Origin: Chromatiaceae bacterium
GTDB taxonomy: Bacteria; Pseudomonadota; Gammaproteobacteria; Chromatiales; Chromatiaceae
Direction of reading: 5' to 3'
Assembly: GCA_024235215.1 (NCBI GenBank)
Contig: JACKMU010000007.1
Span: 62,001 to 126,000 of the forward strand
DNA: 64,000 nt
Below are positions 52,408 to 61,409 of this stretch, one piece after another (the first letter of the stretch is position 1; the number at the start of each line of letters is the position of its first letter). The notes under the pieces are model-generated. The model saw only the letters and a list, made by a program, of their open reading frames with translations. It was not told where the DNA came from and ran no database searches. A program made the translations under genes and the position numbers.

Positions 52408-52812
52408 CTACTGTACAAAAAAGCTGGTGAAATAGAGATCCTCAACCATCTCATTACCGGCCAACTGCAGCATCACTTGCTGTAGCGCTTTGAGAGCATC
52501 CTGGCGAAAGGTCTCCTTTCCTTGCAAGCCTTTCAGTGCAGAACCTTCCTGGTCGCTGATCAGCAGGAACAGCTCATGCCGCAGCGCCGGTGCGTGATGC
52601 CCGATCTCTTGCAGATGTTGTGCATCACGTGTCATCAGCTGTATGTCGGCGCGCATGTATTGTGCGCCGTTTTTAACATTAGCGACCACAGAAGGTTTGA
52701 GCTCATAATAGTGCAGCACTTTTCGCTCTCCCTCATCTGCTGCGCTGACCGGAGCGGGTGCGGGCATCAGTAGCAGCGCACCCACCAGGAGCGAATAAAT
52801 CGATACATGCAT
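52408..52812 (-). CDS. FliL-like exported protein
   Basis: I start at the ATG at 52812, which gives MHVSIYSLLVGALLLMPAPAPVSA, a signal-peptide-like N-terminus (134 residues). The rest matches the FliL C-terminal domain: HYYELKPSVVANV, YMRADIQLMTRDAQHLQEI, RHELFLLISDQEGSALKGLQGKE and the end VEDLYFTSFFVQ. No flagellar genes are near. It may be a FliL paralogue working on another membrane complex or a stand-alone envelope protein. Confidence 0.75.
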   Translation of the reverse strand: MHVSIYSLLVGALLLMPAPAPVSAADEGERKVLHYYELKPSVVANVKNGAQYMRADIQLMTRDAQHLQEIGHHAPALRHELFLLISDQEGSALKGLQGKETFRQDALKALQQVMLQLAGNEMVEDLYFTSFFVQ

Positions 52813-53042
52813 AATCTTGCCGTTGTCCCACTCAGTCGATTTCAAAAGCATGCCGTTTGATATAGATTCACTCTTAACATCAAGAGCAAACTGTACACAG
52901 ACTATCGGTTGTGGCAACACAAACTTGAATAAGCACAGATGTAAGCCATTCAGAATGTTGCACCATCGCGGAGAGTCGGATCTTTCCTCTCCGGGCGTAT
53001 TGGGTTGAATAATTTTCCCGATTGATATCAAGGGAGTTTTCG

Positions 53043-54089
53043 ATGGGACATGGTCCTCTCATGCTGGATCTTCAGGGGTTGGAGCTGACTGCCGAAGAGC
53101 GTGAACTGTTGCTTCATCCCGCCGCGGGTGGTGTCATTCTGTTCCGCAGAAATTTTTCTTCGCCTGATCAACTATCACAGCTGGTTGCGCAGATTCATAC
53201 ACTGAGAGAGCCCAAACTACTGGTTGCAGTCGATCAAGAGGGGGGGCGGGTACAACGCTTCTGCGACGGGTTTACCCGTTTGCCCCCGGCTGCCTGGTTC
53301 GGTCAGCTGTATGATGAACATCCGCAAAAAGCGCTGCACGCTGCACAGACCGCCGGCTGGTTAATGGCAAGTGAACTGCTTGCAGAAGGAGTTGATTTCA
53401 GTTTTGCTCCGGTTTTGGACCTGGGTCGAGGTGTCAGCAAGGTAATCGGAGACCGGGCGTTTCACTGCGACCCTATGGTTGTAGCAGAACTGGCGCTGAG
53501 TTGGATTCACGGCGTCCACCTTGCCGGAATGGCTGCGGTTGGCAAGCATTTTCCCGGCCATGGCAGCGTTGTTGAAGACTCCCACCTCAATCTGCCGGTC
53601 GATCGACGCCAACTCGAAGATATTTTATCGACTGATTTGGTGCCGTTCCGACGAATGATCGATGCCGGAATCGAAGCCATCATGCCTGCTCATGTCATCT
53701 ACGCGATGGCTACCCAGCAGCTGGCAGGTTTCTCGGATTATTGGTTGCACCAGGTACTGCGCAGGCAGCTCGGCTTTCAAGGTGTGGTCTTCAGTGATGA
53801 TCTGACCATGGCAGCGGCGGCTGAGGCTGGCAGTGTCCCGGCACGGGCCCACGCTGCGCTTGAAGCCGGATGTGACATGGTGCTGGTATGTAACAATCAA
53901 AATGCCTCGGTGTTGGTATTGGACGAACTCAAAGCGTATACGGAACCCGCTGCCCAGACACGACTGATCAGAATGCACGGTCGGAGGAAGTTGACACGTA
54001 AACAGCTGCATTCGGACAAACGATGGAGGCAGGCGGTAAGGCTGGTCTCTGACTACGAATGCAATCCGACTCTGAGTCTCGATCTGTAG
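53043..54089 (+). CDS. nagZ: beta-N-acetylhexosaminidase NagZ
   Basis: A 348-residue family 3 glycosidase from the ATG at 53043 (GGGAG site). Motifs: LMLDLQGLELTAEE, GVILFRRNF, AVDQEGGRVQRF, FAPVLDLGRGVS, IGDRAF, VGKHFPGHGSVVEDSH (catalytic loop His) and GVVFSDDLTMAAA (nucleophile Asp). It removes N-acetylglucosamine from anhydromuropeptides in cytoplasmic peptidoglycan recycling. The phosphorylase gene downstream is also near nagZ in Pseudomonas. Confidence 0.95.
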   Translation: MGHGPLMLDLQGLELTAEERELLLHPAAGGVILFRRNFSSPDQLSQLVAQIHTLREPKLLVAVDQEGGRVQRFCDGFTRLPPAAWFGQLYDEHPQKALHAAQTAGWLMASELLAEGVDFSFAPVLDLGRGVSKVIGDRAFHCDPMVVAELALSWIHGVHLAGMAAVGKHFPGHGSVVEDSHLNLPVDRRQLEDILSTDLVPFRRMIDAGIEAIMPAHVIYAMATQQLAGFSDYWLHQVLRRQLGFQGVVFSDDLTMAAAAEAGSVPARAHAALEAGCDMVLVCNNQNASVLVLDELKAYTEPAAQTRLIRMHGRRKLTRKQLHSDKRWRQAVRLVSDYECNPTLSLDL

Positions 54090-54490
54090 CTACGATCCGT
54101 CGTTCATTCCGCAGCCTCAAAACGGTAGCCAGGAAGATGTGCGGAAAAACGCCATTCTGGACATATCATCGCAAGCTGCGGCGAAAAGCGGTTACTCCTT
54201 TTTTCCATATCCGACGGAAAACCATGCCCACTGCAGAGTTTCCCTAGATAGATCTTGCTTTTCAATTCTGAATATGAGACATATTCAACCCTGTTCGGTG
54301 CCTAGAAAATTTATATAAAACAGTAAATTATAAAAGGCTTATACACACAGGGTGAATCTTAGCTCCTATTGGGGTTAACCCTGATATAAACCGAATTCGA
54401 CAGAGGTTGTGGATGGTGATCTCCACAATCTCTTTCGGACGGTGGGTTATGCACCATCAATTGAACCATCATGCTTGAGCGGGAGAACTT

Positions 54491-54934
54491 ATGGAGATAC
54501 TAGACGAATTCAAGCAGCGACAGGGAGATCTGCTGGGAATGATCAAGGATCTCAAGGCGATGCTGAAACCTGAGCAATTGAAGATAAAGCCGAATGCCAA
54601 GGCCGCGCATGATTATCTTTGCAGCCTGGGAGAAAAACTGAAACGCCACCTTTCCGAAGAGGATCGAGGCGTCTATCCACCGTTGCTGACACATGAGGAT
54701 CCCAAACTGAAATCTCTGGCCTGGGGATTCATCAGTGGGGAAAAGCCGTTGCGCAAACAGTTCGAAACCTACTATCAATCGTGGTTGAAAGATTGTGATT
54801 TCAATTTCAATGAAGAGTTTCTGCATGCCACATTGGAAATGCTGGAACTAATTGAGGTAAGAATAGAGAGGGAACAGACAGTGTTGCTTCCCAAGCTGGA
54901 GGAGAGCGGAGTCTTCAGGGCTGCTGCAAACTAA
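54491..54934 (+). CDS. hemerythrin-like four-helix protein with incomplete metal ligands
   Basis: A 147-residue helical protein with the hemerythrin HHE outline, including LGEKLKRHLSEEDRGVYPPL (HxxxE) and a C-terminal RIEREQTVLLPKLEE. The His expected in the first helix is Gln (FKQRQGDLLGMI), and the third-helix His appears as Gln (LRKQFETYY). A normal di-iron site is therefore unlikely. Sensing or regulatory roles are known for degenerate members. The 400-base gap before it has no gene but holds an exact palindrome GGGTTAACCC (54372-54381) and a stem near 54404-54435. A terminator follows it. Confidence 0.7.
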   Translation: MEILDEFKQRQGDLLGMIKDLKAMLKPEQLKIKPNAKAAHDYLCSLGEKLKRHLSEEDRGVYPPLLTHEDPKLKSLAWGFISGEKPLRKQFETYYQSWLKDCDFNFNEEFLHATLEMLELIEVRIEREQTVLLPKLEESGVFRAAAN

Positions 54935-54961
54935 ATACAAGATAAAATAACAATACTGCTC

Positions 54962-54987
54962 ATGCCGGCATACGCCGGCATTTTTTT
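54962..54987 (+). terminator. intrinsic terminator after the hemerythrin-like gene
   Basis: Perfect 8-base stem ATGCCGGC / GCCGGCAT with loop ATAC, followed by seven T. Confidence 0.9.
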
Positions 54988-55256
54988 CCACAGCATCCTT
55001 CCTCTCAAACACTCTCTTCCGAAGCGCATTTCTCTATTCAACTACCCTGTCGTTTTCAGGGATTACTGCAGATGCATTCCGCATAAAGGGGAAATTTTCT
55101 TCCTCGGCTCTGTAGGACAACCTACCAGACAGCAGTTTCTGCTCGTTGCCAGCTTCAAGGTAAATCTGCATGCAAATAATGGCACACCACTGTTGCACTC
55201 GGCATCTCCGTTATGGTTTAAATCACCTTGAAAAACCACCAGGATCGTAAACAATT

Positions 55257-55997
55257 ATGGCCAAATACGCGATTATTGGCGGATCGGGAATAACCCGAAT
55301 GGATGGCTTGGAGATAATCCGCAGAGAGGTACTCCATACCCCTTTCGGTGAGCCTTCCGCCCCGCTGACTCACGGTACTTTTCATGGACTTGAATTACTG
55401 TTTCTGCCACGACATGGTGCGGCGCATACGTTACCACCGCATCGGGTCAACTATCGCGCAAATCTGTGGGCGTTGAGACAGGTAGGAGTGGAGATGATTG
55501 TGGCAATTGCTGCGGTCGGTTCGCTCAATCCACGGATTTCTCCGGGGAGCATCTCGATTCCTGATCAAATCATCGATTACACCTACAGTCGCGCACAGAC
55601 CTTCTTCGAGGAGAACTTGCAGCATGTGACCCATATCGATTTCACCTACCCCTATTGCGAAGCGCTGCGCCAAGCACTACTTCGGGCTGCGGCTGAAAGT
55701 GGTATCGAGGCGACCGGTACCGCGACTTACGGCGCGACTCAGGGCCCAAGACTGGAAACAAAGGCTGAGATCGATCGCATGGGACGCGATGGCTGCGATT
55801 TGGTGGGAATGACCGGTATGCCGGAGGCCGCTCTAGCCAGGGAACTGGATCTTTGTTATGCCTGCTGTGCTGTGGTAGCCAACTGGGCAGCAGGTCGGGG
55901 GGATGGTTTGATTTCCATGGAGGAGATTGAGGGGCACCTCAAGGATGGAATGCACAAGGTGTACAAAATACTATCGAAACTTTTTATATCCGTATGA
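55257..55997 (+). CDS. MTA/MTI phosphorylase (S-methyl-5'-thioinosine phosphorylase type)
   Basis: A 246-residue nucleoside phosphorylase of the PNP/MTAP class II fold. Motifs: AIIGGSGITRMDGLE, FLPRHGAAHTLPPHRVNYRANLWALR, AIAAVGSLNPRISPGSISIPDQIIDYT, ATYGATQGPRLETKAEIDRM and VGMTGMPEAALARELDL. Its relation to nagZ matches PA3004 of Pseudomonas, which acts on methylthioinosine. Whether it uses MTA or MTI here cannot be read by eye. Confidence 0.88.
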   Translation: MAKYAIIGGSGITRMDGLEIIRREVLHTPFGEPSAPLTHGTFHGLELLFLPRHGAAHTLPPHRVNYRANLWALRQVGVEMIVAIAAVGSLNPRISPGSISIPDQIIDYTYSRAQTFFEENLQHVTHIDFTYPYCEALRQALLRAAAESGIEATGTATYGATQGPRLETKAEIDRMGRDGCDLVGMTGMPEAALARELDLCYACCAVVANWAAGRGDGLISMEEIEGHLKDGMHKVYKILSKLFISV

Positions 55998-56119
55998 ATA
56001 ATATAATAATTACACACCAATCACATTGTTATAATTTTAATTTGACCTGAATCGATAGCGGTTTGTCAGCTGCTGATCTTATATCGGCATAGAGAGAAAA
56101 CAGTTTGGGGACGTGAATT

Positions 56120-57811
56120 ATGGCTGAAAATGAGGTATCAGAGAAACCACAGGGCACGACGGAACAGGGGAGGGACACCGCTCAGAATGACGCCGCAAGC
56201 AATGCGAAAAAAGTAGCAAGCAAGAGAGTCGCCAAAAAGAAGGCCGTCACAAAAAGAGTGGCGAAAAAGCGCACCGTGACAAAGCGAGTCGCTACATCGG
56301 CTGCGCCGGATCCGGTTAAGACCATGGAGACTGCCCAAACTGAGGCAGAATCGTCTGCTGCGCCGAGCGGCCCGGATGTGGAGCCCCAAGTGCGTGACAA
56401 CGACTCTGCCGAATTCACTGGGAGCAATAGCGGCGCAGGTATACACGAATCAGCACGAAAGGGGGGGACAGTTGTGACAGGCGGATCAAACCAGACAGTG
56501 GCAGCAAAGGAGAACGGTGGATTCTTGTTCAAAGTCATCCTAGCGGTAGCCGTGACAGTGGCGGTTTTTCTCTATATCCGTTCACTGGCGCATGAACCGC
56601 GCACGGCAATGGTGGGAGAACCCAATCCGGTTGTGGCTGCGTTCCAGCGGAGCAAGGCGTGGGTCTACTCGCTAGTTGGAGCGCAGGAGTATCGGAGTAC
56701 ATCACCCACTTCGCAGCAACAGGGGACAGTATATGTTGATCCCACGGCAGGCCAGGCGGATGGACCTTCCAGCGTGGGCAGTACCGCAGAGAAGAGCGAA
56801 GAATCCCCTTCGCCGGTGACTAAGGTAGGGGAGGTGGTAGTCGTGCAGCAGGGTGAGGCGCTTCCGGCAAATGATGACAGCAGAACGGCAGCTACGGACG
56901 ATGTCTCCCCCACGACCACCGGCGAGGCGGTACAGATGGTAACCACAGCCATTGCAGAGGTTACCAGAGAGGCAGGGGGCAGGGCGCTTTCCGGCAATCT
57001 CCCGGTTAACGAACGAGAGGCGCATTTCCCAACCGACAAAAAGCCCACCGAACCGGTCGAAGCGACAGCAATCACTCCTGCATCCGTTGGCGTAACAATC
57101 GGTGAGATTCAGGACACGAAAATCAGCCCGGCAGGAAGTGCGGATATGGGAAGCAGCACAGCTGAAGTGGTCGCAGAGAAGACAACTTCGGGTGCGCTGG
57201 TGCAAGCTCAGCCTTCACAGGAAGACGTGAGTACGATGACTTTCGGAGATTCAACCGCACACAAGAGAAACGAAGCCGCTTTAGGGGGAGATTCTCCTGA
57301 ACCGGCAACTGCCGAAGTTGCAGAAGCCGCGGCCGGTGTCACAGCACCCTTGGTGGTGAATGAGCGAGCAACAACGAGTGAAGCAACAGTGGCGGCGACA
57401 ACGCAGGCAGTAATCGATACTCAGGCAGAATCCAATACAAGTTCACACGCGGCCCATCCAGGCAGCGAGGAAGGGCTTGCTGCCGGGGCAAGCGGTGGAG
57501 CGGCTTCCCAAGCTGCAACTGCAGCAGCACAGGCCAGCAGAAGCAGACGGCTTTCGTTCAGAGAGCTGTTTGGGTATGAACGTCCCAAAGCAAGAACCCG
57601 AAGGGAAGAGCGTAGGACGCAGAGAGAGCTGATGCCGGAACGTTCCGTTCGGATTGGACCCTATACTGCACCACGGCTTTATGCACCTTGGAGACAACCC
57701 GGGTGGGGTGGTGGAGGTTACCCCGATCAATATGCGCCTTACCGCGGTTACCCAGGTTATCCCTTCAATCCATATATCCAGGAACGGCCCTACCTACAGC
57801 GCGGGCAGTAA
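56120..57811 (+). CDS. low-complexity membrane protein with Lys-rich repeats and Tyr/Gly/Pro-rich tail
   Basis: I do not recognise this 563-residue protein. Residues about 30-60 hold KR-V/A-K repeats (KKVASKRVAKKKAVTKRVAKK then RTVTKRV), like histone-H1/AlgP-type basic repeats. Residues 135-153 form one helix (FLFKVILAVAVTVAVFLYI). About 350 residues of Ala/Thr/Glu/Ser-rich disordered sequence follow. The end is basic then aromatic: PKARTRREERRTQRE, then Tyr/Pro/Gly-rich GGGGYPDQYAPYRGYPGYPF. The basic repeat would be cytoplasmic (possible nucleic-acid or phosphate binding) and the tail periplasmic. It is convergent with rne. A TATAAT at 56030-56035 may be its -10. Confidence 0.75.
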   Translation: MAENEVSEKPQGTTEQGRDTAQNDAASNAKKVASKRVAKKKAVTKRVAKKRTVTKRVATSAAPDPVKTMETAQTEAESSAAPSGPDVEPQVRDNDSAEFTGSNSGAGIHESARKGGTVVTGGSNQTVAAKENGGFLFKVILAVAVTVAVFLYIRSLAHEPRTAMVGEPNPVVAAFQRSKAWVYSLVGAQEYRSTSPTSQQQGTVYVDPTAGQADGPSSVGSTAEKSEESPSPVTKVGEVVVVQQGEALPANDDSRTAATDDVSPTTTGEAVQMVTTAIAEVTREAGGRALSGNLPVNEREAHFPTDKKPTEPVEATAITPASVGVTIGEIQDTKISPAGSADMGSSTAEVVAEKTTSGALVQAQPSQEDVSTMTFGDSTAHKRNEAALGGDSPEPATAEVAEAAAGVTAPLVVNERATTSEATVAATTQAVIDTQAESNTSSHAAHPGSEEGLAAGASGGAASQAATAAAQASRSRRLSFRELFGYERPKARTRREERRTQRELMPERSVRIGPYTAPRLYAPWRQPGWGGGGYPDQYAPYRGYPGYPFNPYIQERPYLQRGQ

Positions 57812-57826
57812 CGATAGAACAGTTTC

Positions 57827-57875
57827 ATTCCTACTCATAACTGGCCCATAGGCTGGACCAGATGTGAGTAGGAAT
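57827..57875. repeat. inverted repeat between convergent genes
   Basis: ATTCCTACTCA (57827-57837) and TGAGTAGGAAT (57865-57875) are exact inverted copies, and the 27 bases between them nearly pair as well (CTGGCCC / GGACCAG). It could form a long hairpin at the shared 3' side of the two convergent genes. There is no T-run, so it is not a classic terminator. Confidence 0.6.
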
Positions 57876-57926
57876 CATGCAGGAGGAAAAGGCCTGTAGC
57901 GAGCGACATAGTCTGCAAAGAACGGG

Positions 57927-60923
57927 CTAAGCACTATTCTTAGGGCTGTCCTCCTTGCCACCTGATGATTGTGTCGGATATTGTTCAATCGTCTCTGAAT
58001 TTTTTTTGGCAGGGGGGGTCTCCTGTGTACCGGCTGACGTGCTGCTCTCCACCAGTGTCGCCTTTTTCTCCGGAGCAGTTGGCTCTACAGCCCGGACTGT
58101 TTCCGCTTGTTGCTTGGGGTGTGTCGCAGAAGATGGTGCCGCCTTCTCTATGGTGCTGGAGGGGGTAATCGCGACTGCCGCCGGTATTGAGCCCCGCTGA
58201 GATAGAGAAGACTCGACAGTGGCGCGTTCTTTCTCTACCTTCCGTTCGGCTCGCTCGGTCAGTGGCGCATCTTCACCCATGGTCTCCTTTATTGTCGCAG
58301 TTGAGCGCTGTCTGGGTACTGGCTGCTCTCTCTCCTGTTCCAGCTTCACAGCGGGTTGCCGATCCATTGCGGCCGCGCCCTGATTTGTGGCTCTGTTCTG
58401 ATCTGTAGGCGTCTGTTCCCCGCGCTTCGTCCGTCCAGTGGAGGCGCTGCTGTCCGGTTGACTGGGATCAGGCGCTTCCACACTGCTGTGGACACGCCTT
58501 TCTTCCACTGGCTTTATCACAGGGAGGGGGGTGGTCGATGCATTATCGCTATCGCTTTTTGCAGTAACCTCTCTCTCCAATTCGGTTTTGGCAACTGACT
58601 GAGGCCCGGTTGCAGATTTCACCGGCTTGGCCCGTACCTCTTCACTACTGCTTGCAGCGGAGTCGGCTGCATCCTCAGAGGACGCTGGCGTTTTGTCTGG
58701 CTTGCGGTTGCGCCTGTTCCGGCTGGGTCGTGGCCGATTTTCCACTGCACCACCCGTGCCATCCAGTTTGTTACCGGAGGAATCCGCATCATCCTGGCTC
58801 TCCGTGGCAACTTGAGCTGACTTGGTGTTGCCGGTCTCATTTGGCGCGGAACTATCGCTGCTCTGATTGGGTTTTCGCCTACGCCTGCTTCCTCCACGGC
58901 GGCCTCGTTTCGAGCTACTGCTCTTACGTATGGCTTCGTCCGAAGCTGTCTTGCTCTCTTCTGATTCTTCACTCTCCGCAACGGATTCTTCGCTTCTACT
59001 CTTGCGTTGATCGTTGGCATTGGTGTCGGATTTCCTTGCCGGTCTATTCTCGGAAGCTATGGCGCTTTCCGGACCAGCACTGTTCCTGGGTGCTGTAGAT
59101 GGTCTGTTTCCACTCTGAACAGGGCGAGCTGACGTTTTGAACGGAGTTGGCTTTGGCCTTTCTTCGGTAATTGGTTGAAAGATTGGCTGCTGTTTTTCTT
59201 CCGGCTTTGCTTTCGTCTTATCCATGAACAGCGCTTTCCAGATGCGGCGTACAAACCCTCCTTCAGTCACCGTTTGTCGCTCCGCGGCAGCCGCCTGTTC
59301 ACTTTGTGGAATCGGTGTCGCCGGAACGATGCGTTTGACAGCCGGTTCATCAACTTTGGCTTCATGCACCTGATGCTGCGCAGTTTGTGGCTTCTTTGGC
59401 TCCTGCATCAGGGTATAACTGGCCTCCTCTTCCTGTCCGGTGATGAGGTCCTGAGTGCGAATACGTTCTATTTGGTAGTGTGGCGTCTGAAGATGGATAT
59501 TGGGAATCAGAACGACACTAACCGCGTGGCGCTGTTCGATATCGTGGATCGCGTCTCTCTTCTCGTTAAGAAGAAAAGTCGCTGTATCTACTGGCAGCTG
59601 TACCACGATGCGTGCCGTGTTGTCCTTCATCGCCTCCTCTTCGATTATCCGCAACACAGAAAGTCCCAGTGACTCGATCCCGCGGATGAAGCCATGCCCA
59701 CCGCAGCGTGGGCATACGTTCTGGCTCGACTCACCGAGGGAAGGACGTAACCGCTGGCGAGACATCTCCAGCAGTCCGAAGCGGGAGATCCTACCCACCT
59801 GAACCCGTGCGCGATCCTCTTTGAGTGCCTCTTTCAGGCGGTTCTCAACTTGGCGCTGATTCTTTGCTGGCGTCATATCGATAAAATCGATAACGAAAAG
59901 GCCGCCCATGTCGCGCAACCGCAGTTGGCGTGCCAACTCGTCAGCAGCTTCCAGGTTGGTATTCAACGCTGTCTCCTCGATATCTGCCCCCCGGGTGGCA
60001 CGGGCTGAGTTGATATCGATTGAGGTGAGTGCCTCCGCATGATCGATGACGATGGCACCGCCGGACGGCAATCGAACTTCACGTTGAAACGCTGACTCGA
60101 TCTGACTTTCGATCTGGTATCGGCTGAACAGCGGTACCGGGTCTTCGTAATAGCGTACTTTACGGCGGTAAGCCGGCATCACCTGTTCGATGAATTCACA
60201 GGCATCTGTGAAAACATCCGGATGATCGATCAATATCTCCCCAATATCCTGACGTAAATAGTCCCTGATGGAGCGGATAAAGACATTGCTCTCCTGGTAT
60301 ATCAGGAAGGGGGCGGGTTTTTCGCTGGCAGATTTTTCAATCGCCTGCCAAAGCTGGATGAGGTAATCGAGATCCCACTGCAGCTCTTCTGCGCTCTTGC
60401 CAACTCCTGCCGTGCGCACTATCAGCCCCATTCCATCTGGAATGGAGAGGCTGCTCATCGCCTCCCGCAGATCACTCCGCTCCTGGCCTTCGATGCGTCT
60501 TGAGACACCGCCCGCTCTGGGATTGTTTGGCATCAGCACCAGGTAGCGACCAGCCAGTGATATAAACGTGGTCAGCGCAGCTCCTTTGTTTCCCCGCTCC
60601 TCTTTTTCAATCTGGACGGTGATCTCCTGACCCTCTTTGATCGCTTCGCGGATATTGATACGGCCGCTGCTCTCCAGGGATTTTTCCGAAAAATAGCTGC
60701 GGGATATCTCCTTCAGCGGCAGGAAACCGTGACGTTCGGCGCCATAGTCAATAAACGCCGCCTCCAGGCTGGGTTCAACCCGGGTAATGCGTCCCTTGTA
60801 GACATTGGCTTTTTTCTGCTCCCGGCCGGGGGCTTCGATATCCAGATTGAACAACTTCTGGCCATCAACAATGGCGACACGCAACTCTTCTGGCTGAGTT
60901 GCGTTAATCAACATACGTTTCAT
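57927..60923 (-). CDS. rne: ribonuclease E
   Basis: A 998-residue endoribonuclease. The N-terminal catalytic half contains KRMLINATQPEELRVAIVDGQ, the S1 domain (NVYKGRITRVEPSLEAAFIDYG), the 5'-sensor region, the DNase-I-like acidic site (GGAIVIDHAEALTSIDINSA and DMGGLFVIDFIDMTP) and the Zn-link CPRCGGHGF. The C-terminal half (from about residue 500) is low-complexity, basic and acidic tracts that scaffold the RNA degradosome. Two KRGRRGGSRRRR-type stretches are likely RNA-binding. It initiates mRNA decay and processes rRNA and tRNA. Confidence 0.96.
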   Translation of the reverse strand: MKRMLINATQPEELRVAIVDGQKLFNLDIEAPGREQKKANVYKGRITRVEPSLEAAFIDYGAERHGFLPLKEISRSYFSEKSLESSGRINIREAIKEGQEITVQIEKEERGNKGAALTTFISLAGRYLVLMPNNPRAGGVSRRIEGQERSDLREAMSSLSIPDGMGLIVRTAGVGKSAEELQWDLDYLIQLWQAIEKSASEKPAPFLIYQESNVFIRSIRDYLRQDIGEILIDHPDVFTDACEFIEQVMPAYRRKVRYYEDPVPLFSRYQIESQIESAFQREVRLPSGGAIVIDHAEALTSIDINSARATRGADIEETALNTNLEAADELARQLRLRDMGGLFVIDFIDMTPAKNQRQVENRLKEALKEDRARVQVGRISRFGLLEMSRQRLRPSLGESSQNVCPRCGGHGFIRGIESLGLSVLRIIEEEAMKDNTARIVVQLPVDTATFLLNEKRDAIHDIEQRHAVSVVLIPNIHLQTPHYQIERIRTQDLITGQEEEASYTLMQEPKKPQTAQHQVHEAKVDEPAVKRIVPATPIPQSEQAAAAERQTVTEGGFVRRIWKALFMDKTKAKPEEKQQPIFQPITEERPKPTPFKTSARPVQSGNRPSTAPRNSAGPESAIASENRPARKSDTNANDQRKSRSEESVAESEESEESKTASDEAIRKSSSSKRGRRGGSRRRRKPNQSSDSSAPNETGNTKSAQVATESQDDADSSGNKLDGTGGAVENRPRPSRNRRNRKPDKTPASSEDAADSAASSSEEVRAKPVKSATGPQSVAKTELEREVTAKSDSDNASTTPLPVIKPVEERRVHSSVEAPDPSQPDSSASTGRTKRGEQTPTDQNRATNQGAAAMDRQPAVKLEQEREQPVPRQRSTATIKETMGEDAPLTERAERKVEKERATVESSLSQRGSIPAAVAITPSSTIEKAAPSSATHPKQQAETVRAVEPTAPEKKATLVESSTSAGTQETPPAKKNSETIEQYPTQSSGGKEDSPKNSA

Positions 60924-61358
60924 ATAGTAATCTATCCTTCAGCGCACTCGACAGCGACGGGCAGTTCGGCTAAGGAACTCCCGTACGTGCGATTGGCAGG
61001 CCTGCTCTCTCCGGCGCAGAGAGTCTTTTCACTCTGCACTTATCCGGGAACAACGGCCACTCTATCGGTTTCCGGTGGGCGGATCGAGTTCCGCACAGCA
61101 ACCACACCAGCCAGAGTACGCGGTAAATTCTCAGAGTTACGTAATGCCCCTGCTAAAAGCAGTCATTACGTTTATCATGGCTCCATTCCCGAAACACGGA
61201 CCAATCCGTCGTTTCGGTGTCACAATACGTTTGTCAGGTGGGCCAACGCCTGGCATTTCCGGCTCCATCAGCTAGACAGCGGAGTCCGGTATCAAAATTC
61301 GCTCTATGTGCGTTGAAAGAGATCAGCGATCTGATTCGGGTAATTCGCACCGCCCAAA
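60924..61358 (-). other. rne leader (long 5' untranslated region)
   Basis: A non-coding stretch of about 430 bases on the rne side. Transcription from the promoter at 61359-61387 would start near 61352 and give a leader of about 429 bases. E. coli rne has a leader of similar length that folds into hairpins for autoregulation by RNase E. No gene is seen in these bases on either strand. Confidence 0.55.
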
Positions 61359-61387
61359 AGTATAGCTTTGTTGTGCAAAAGCATCAA
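61359..61387 (-). promoter_or_regulatory. sigma-70 promoter of rne
   Basis: On the minus strand: -35 TTGATG (61382-61387), a 17-base spacer and -10 TATACT (61359-61364), matching the consensus at 4 of 6 and 5 of 6 positions. Confidence 0.55.
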
Positions 61388-61409
61388 TTCCATCGTGACC
61401 TGTTATCAT

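Noticed and set aside
54059..54247. A 62-codon basic open frame after nagZ
   Set aside because: It overlaps the nagZ end, has no ribosome site and no recognisable motif.
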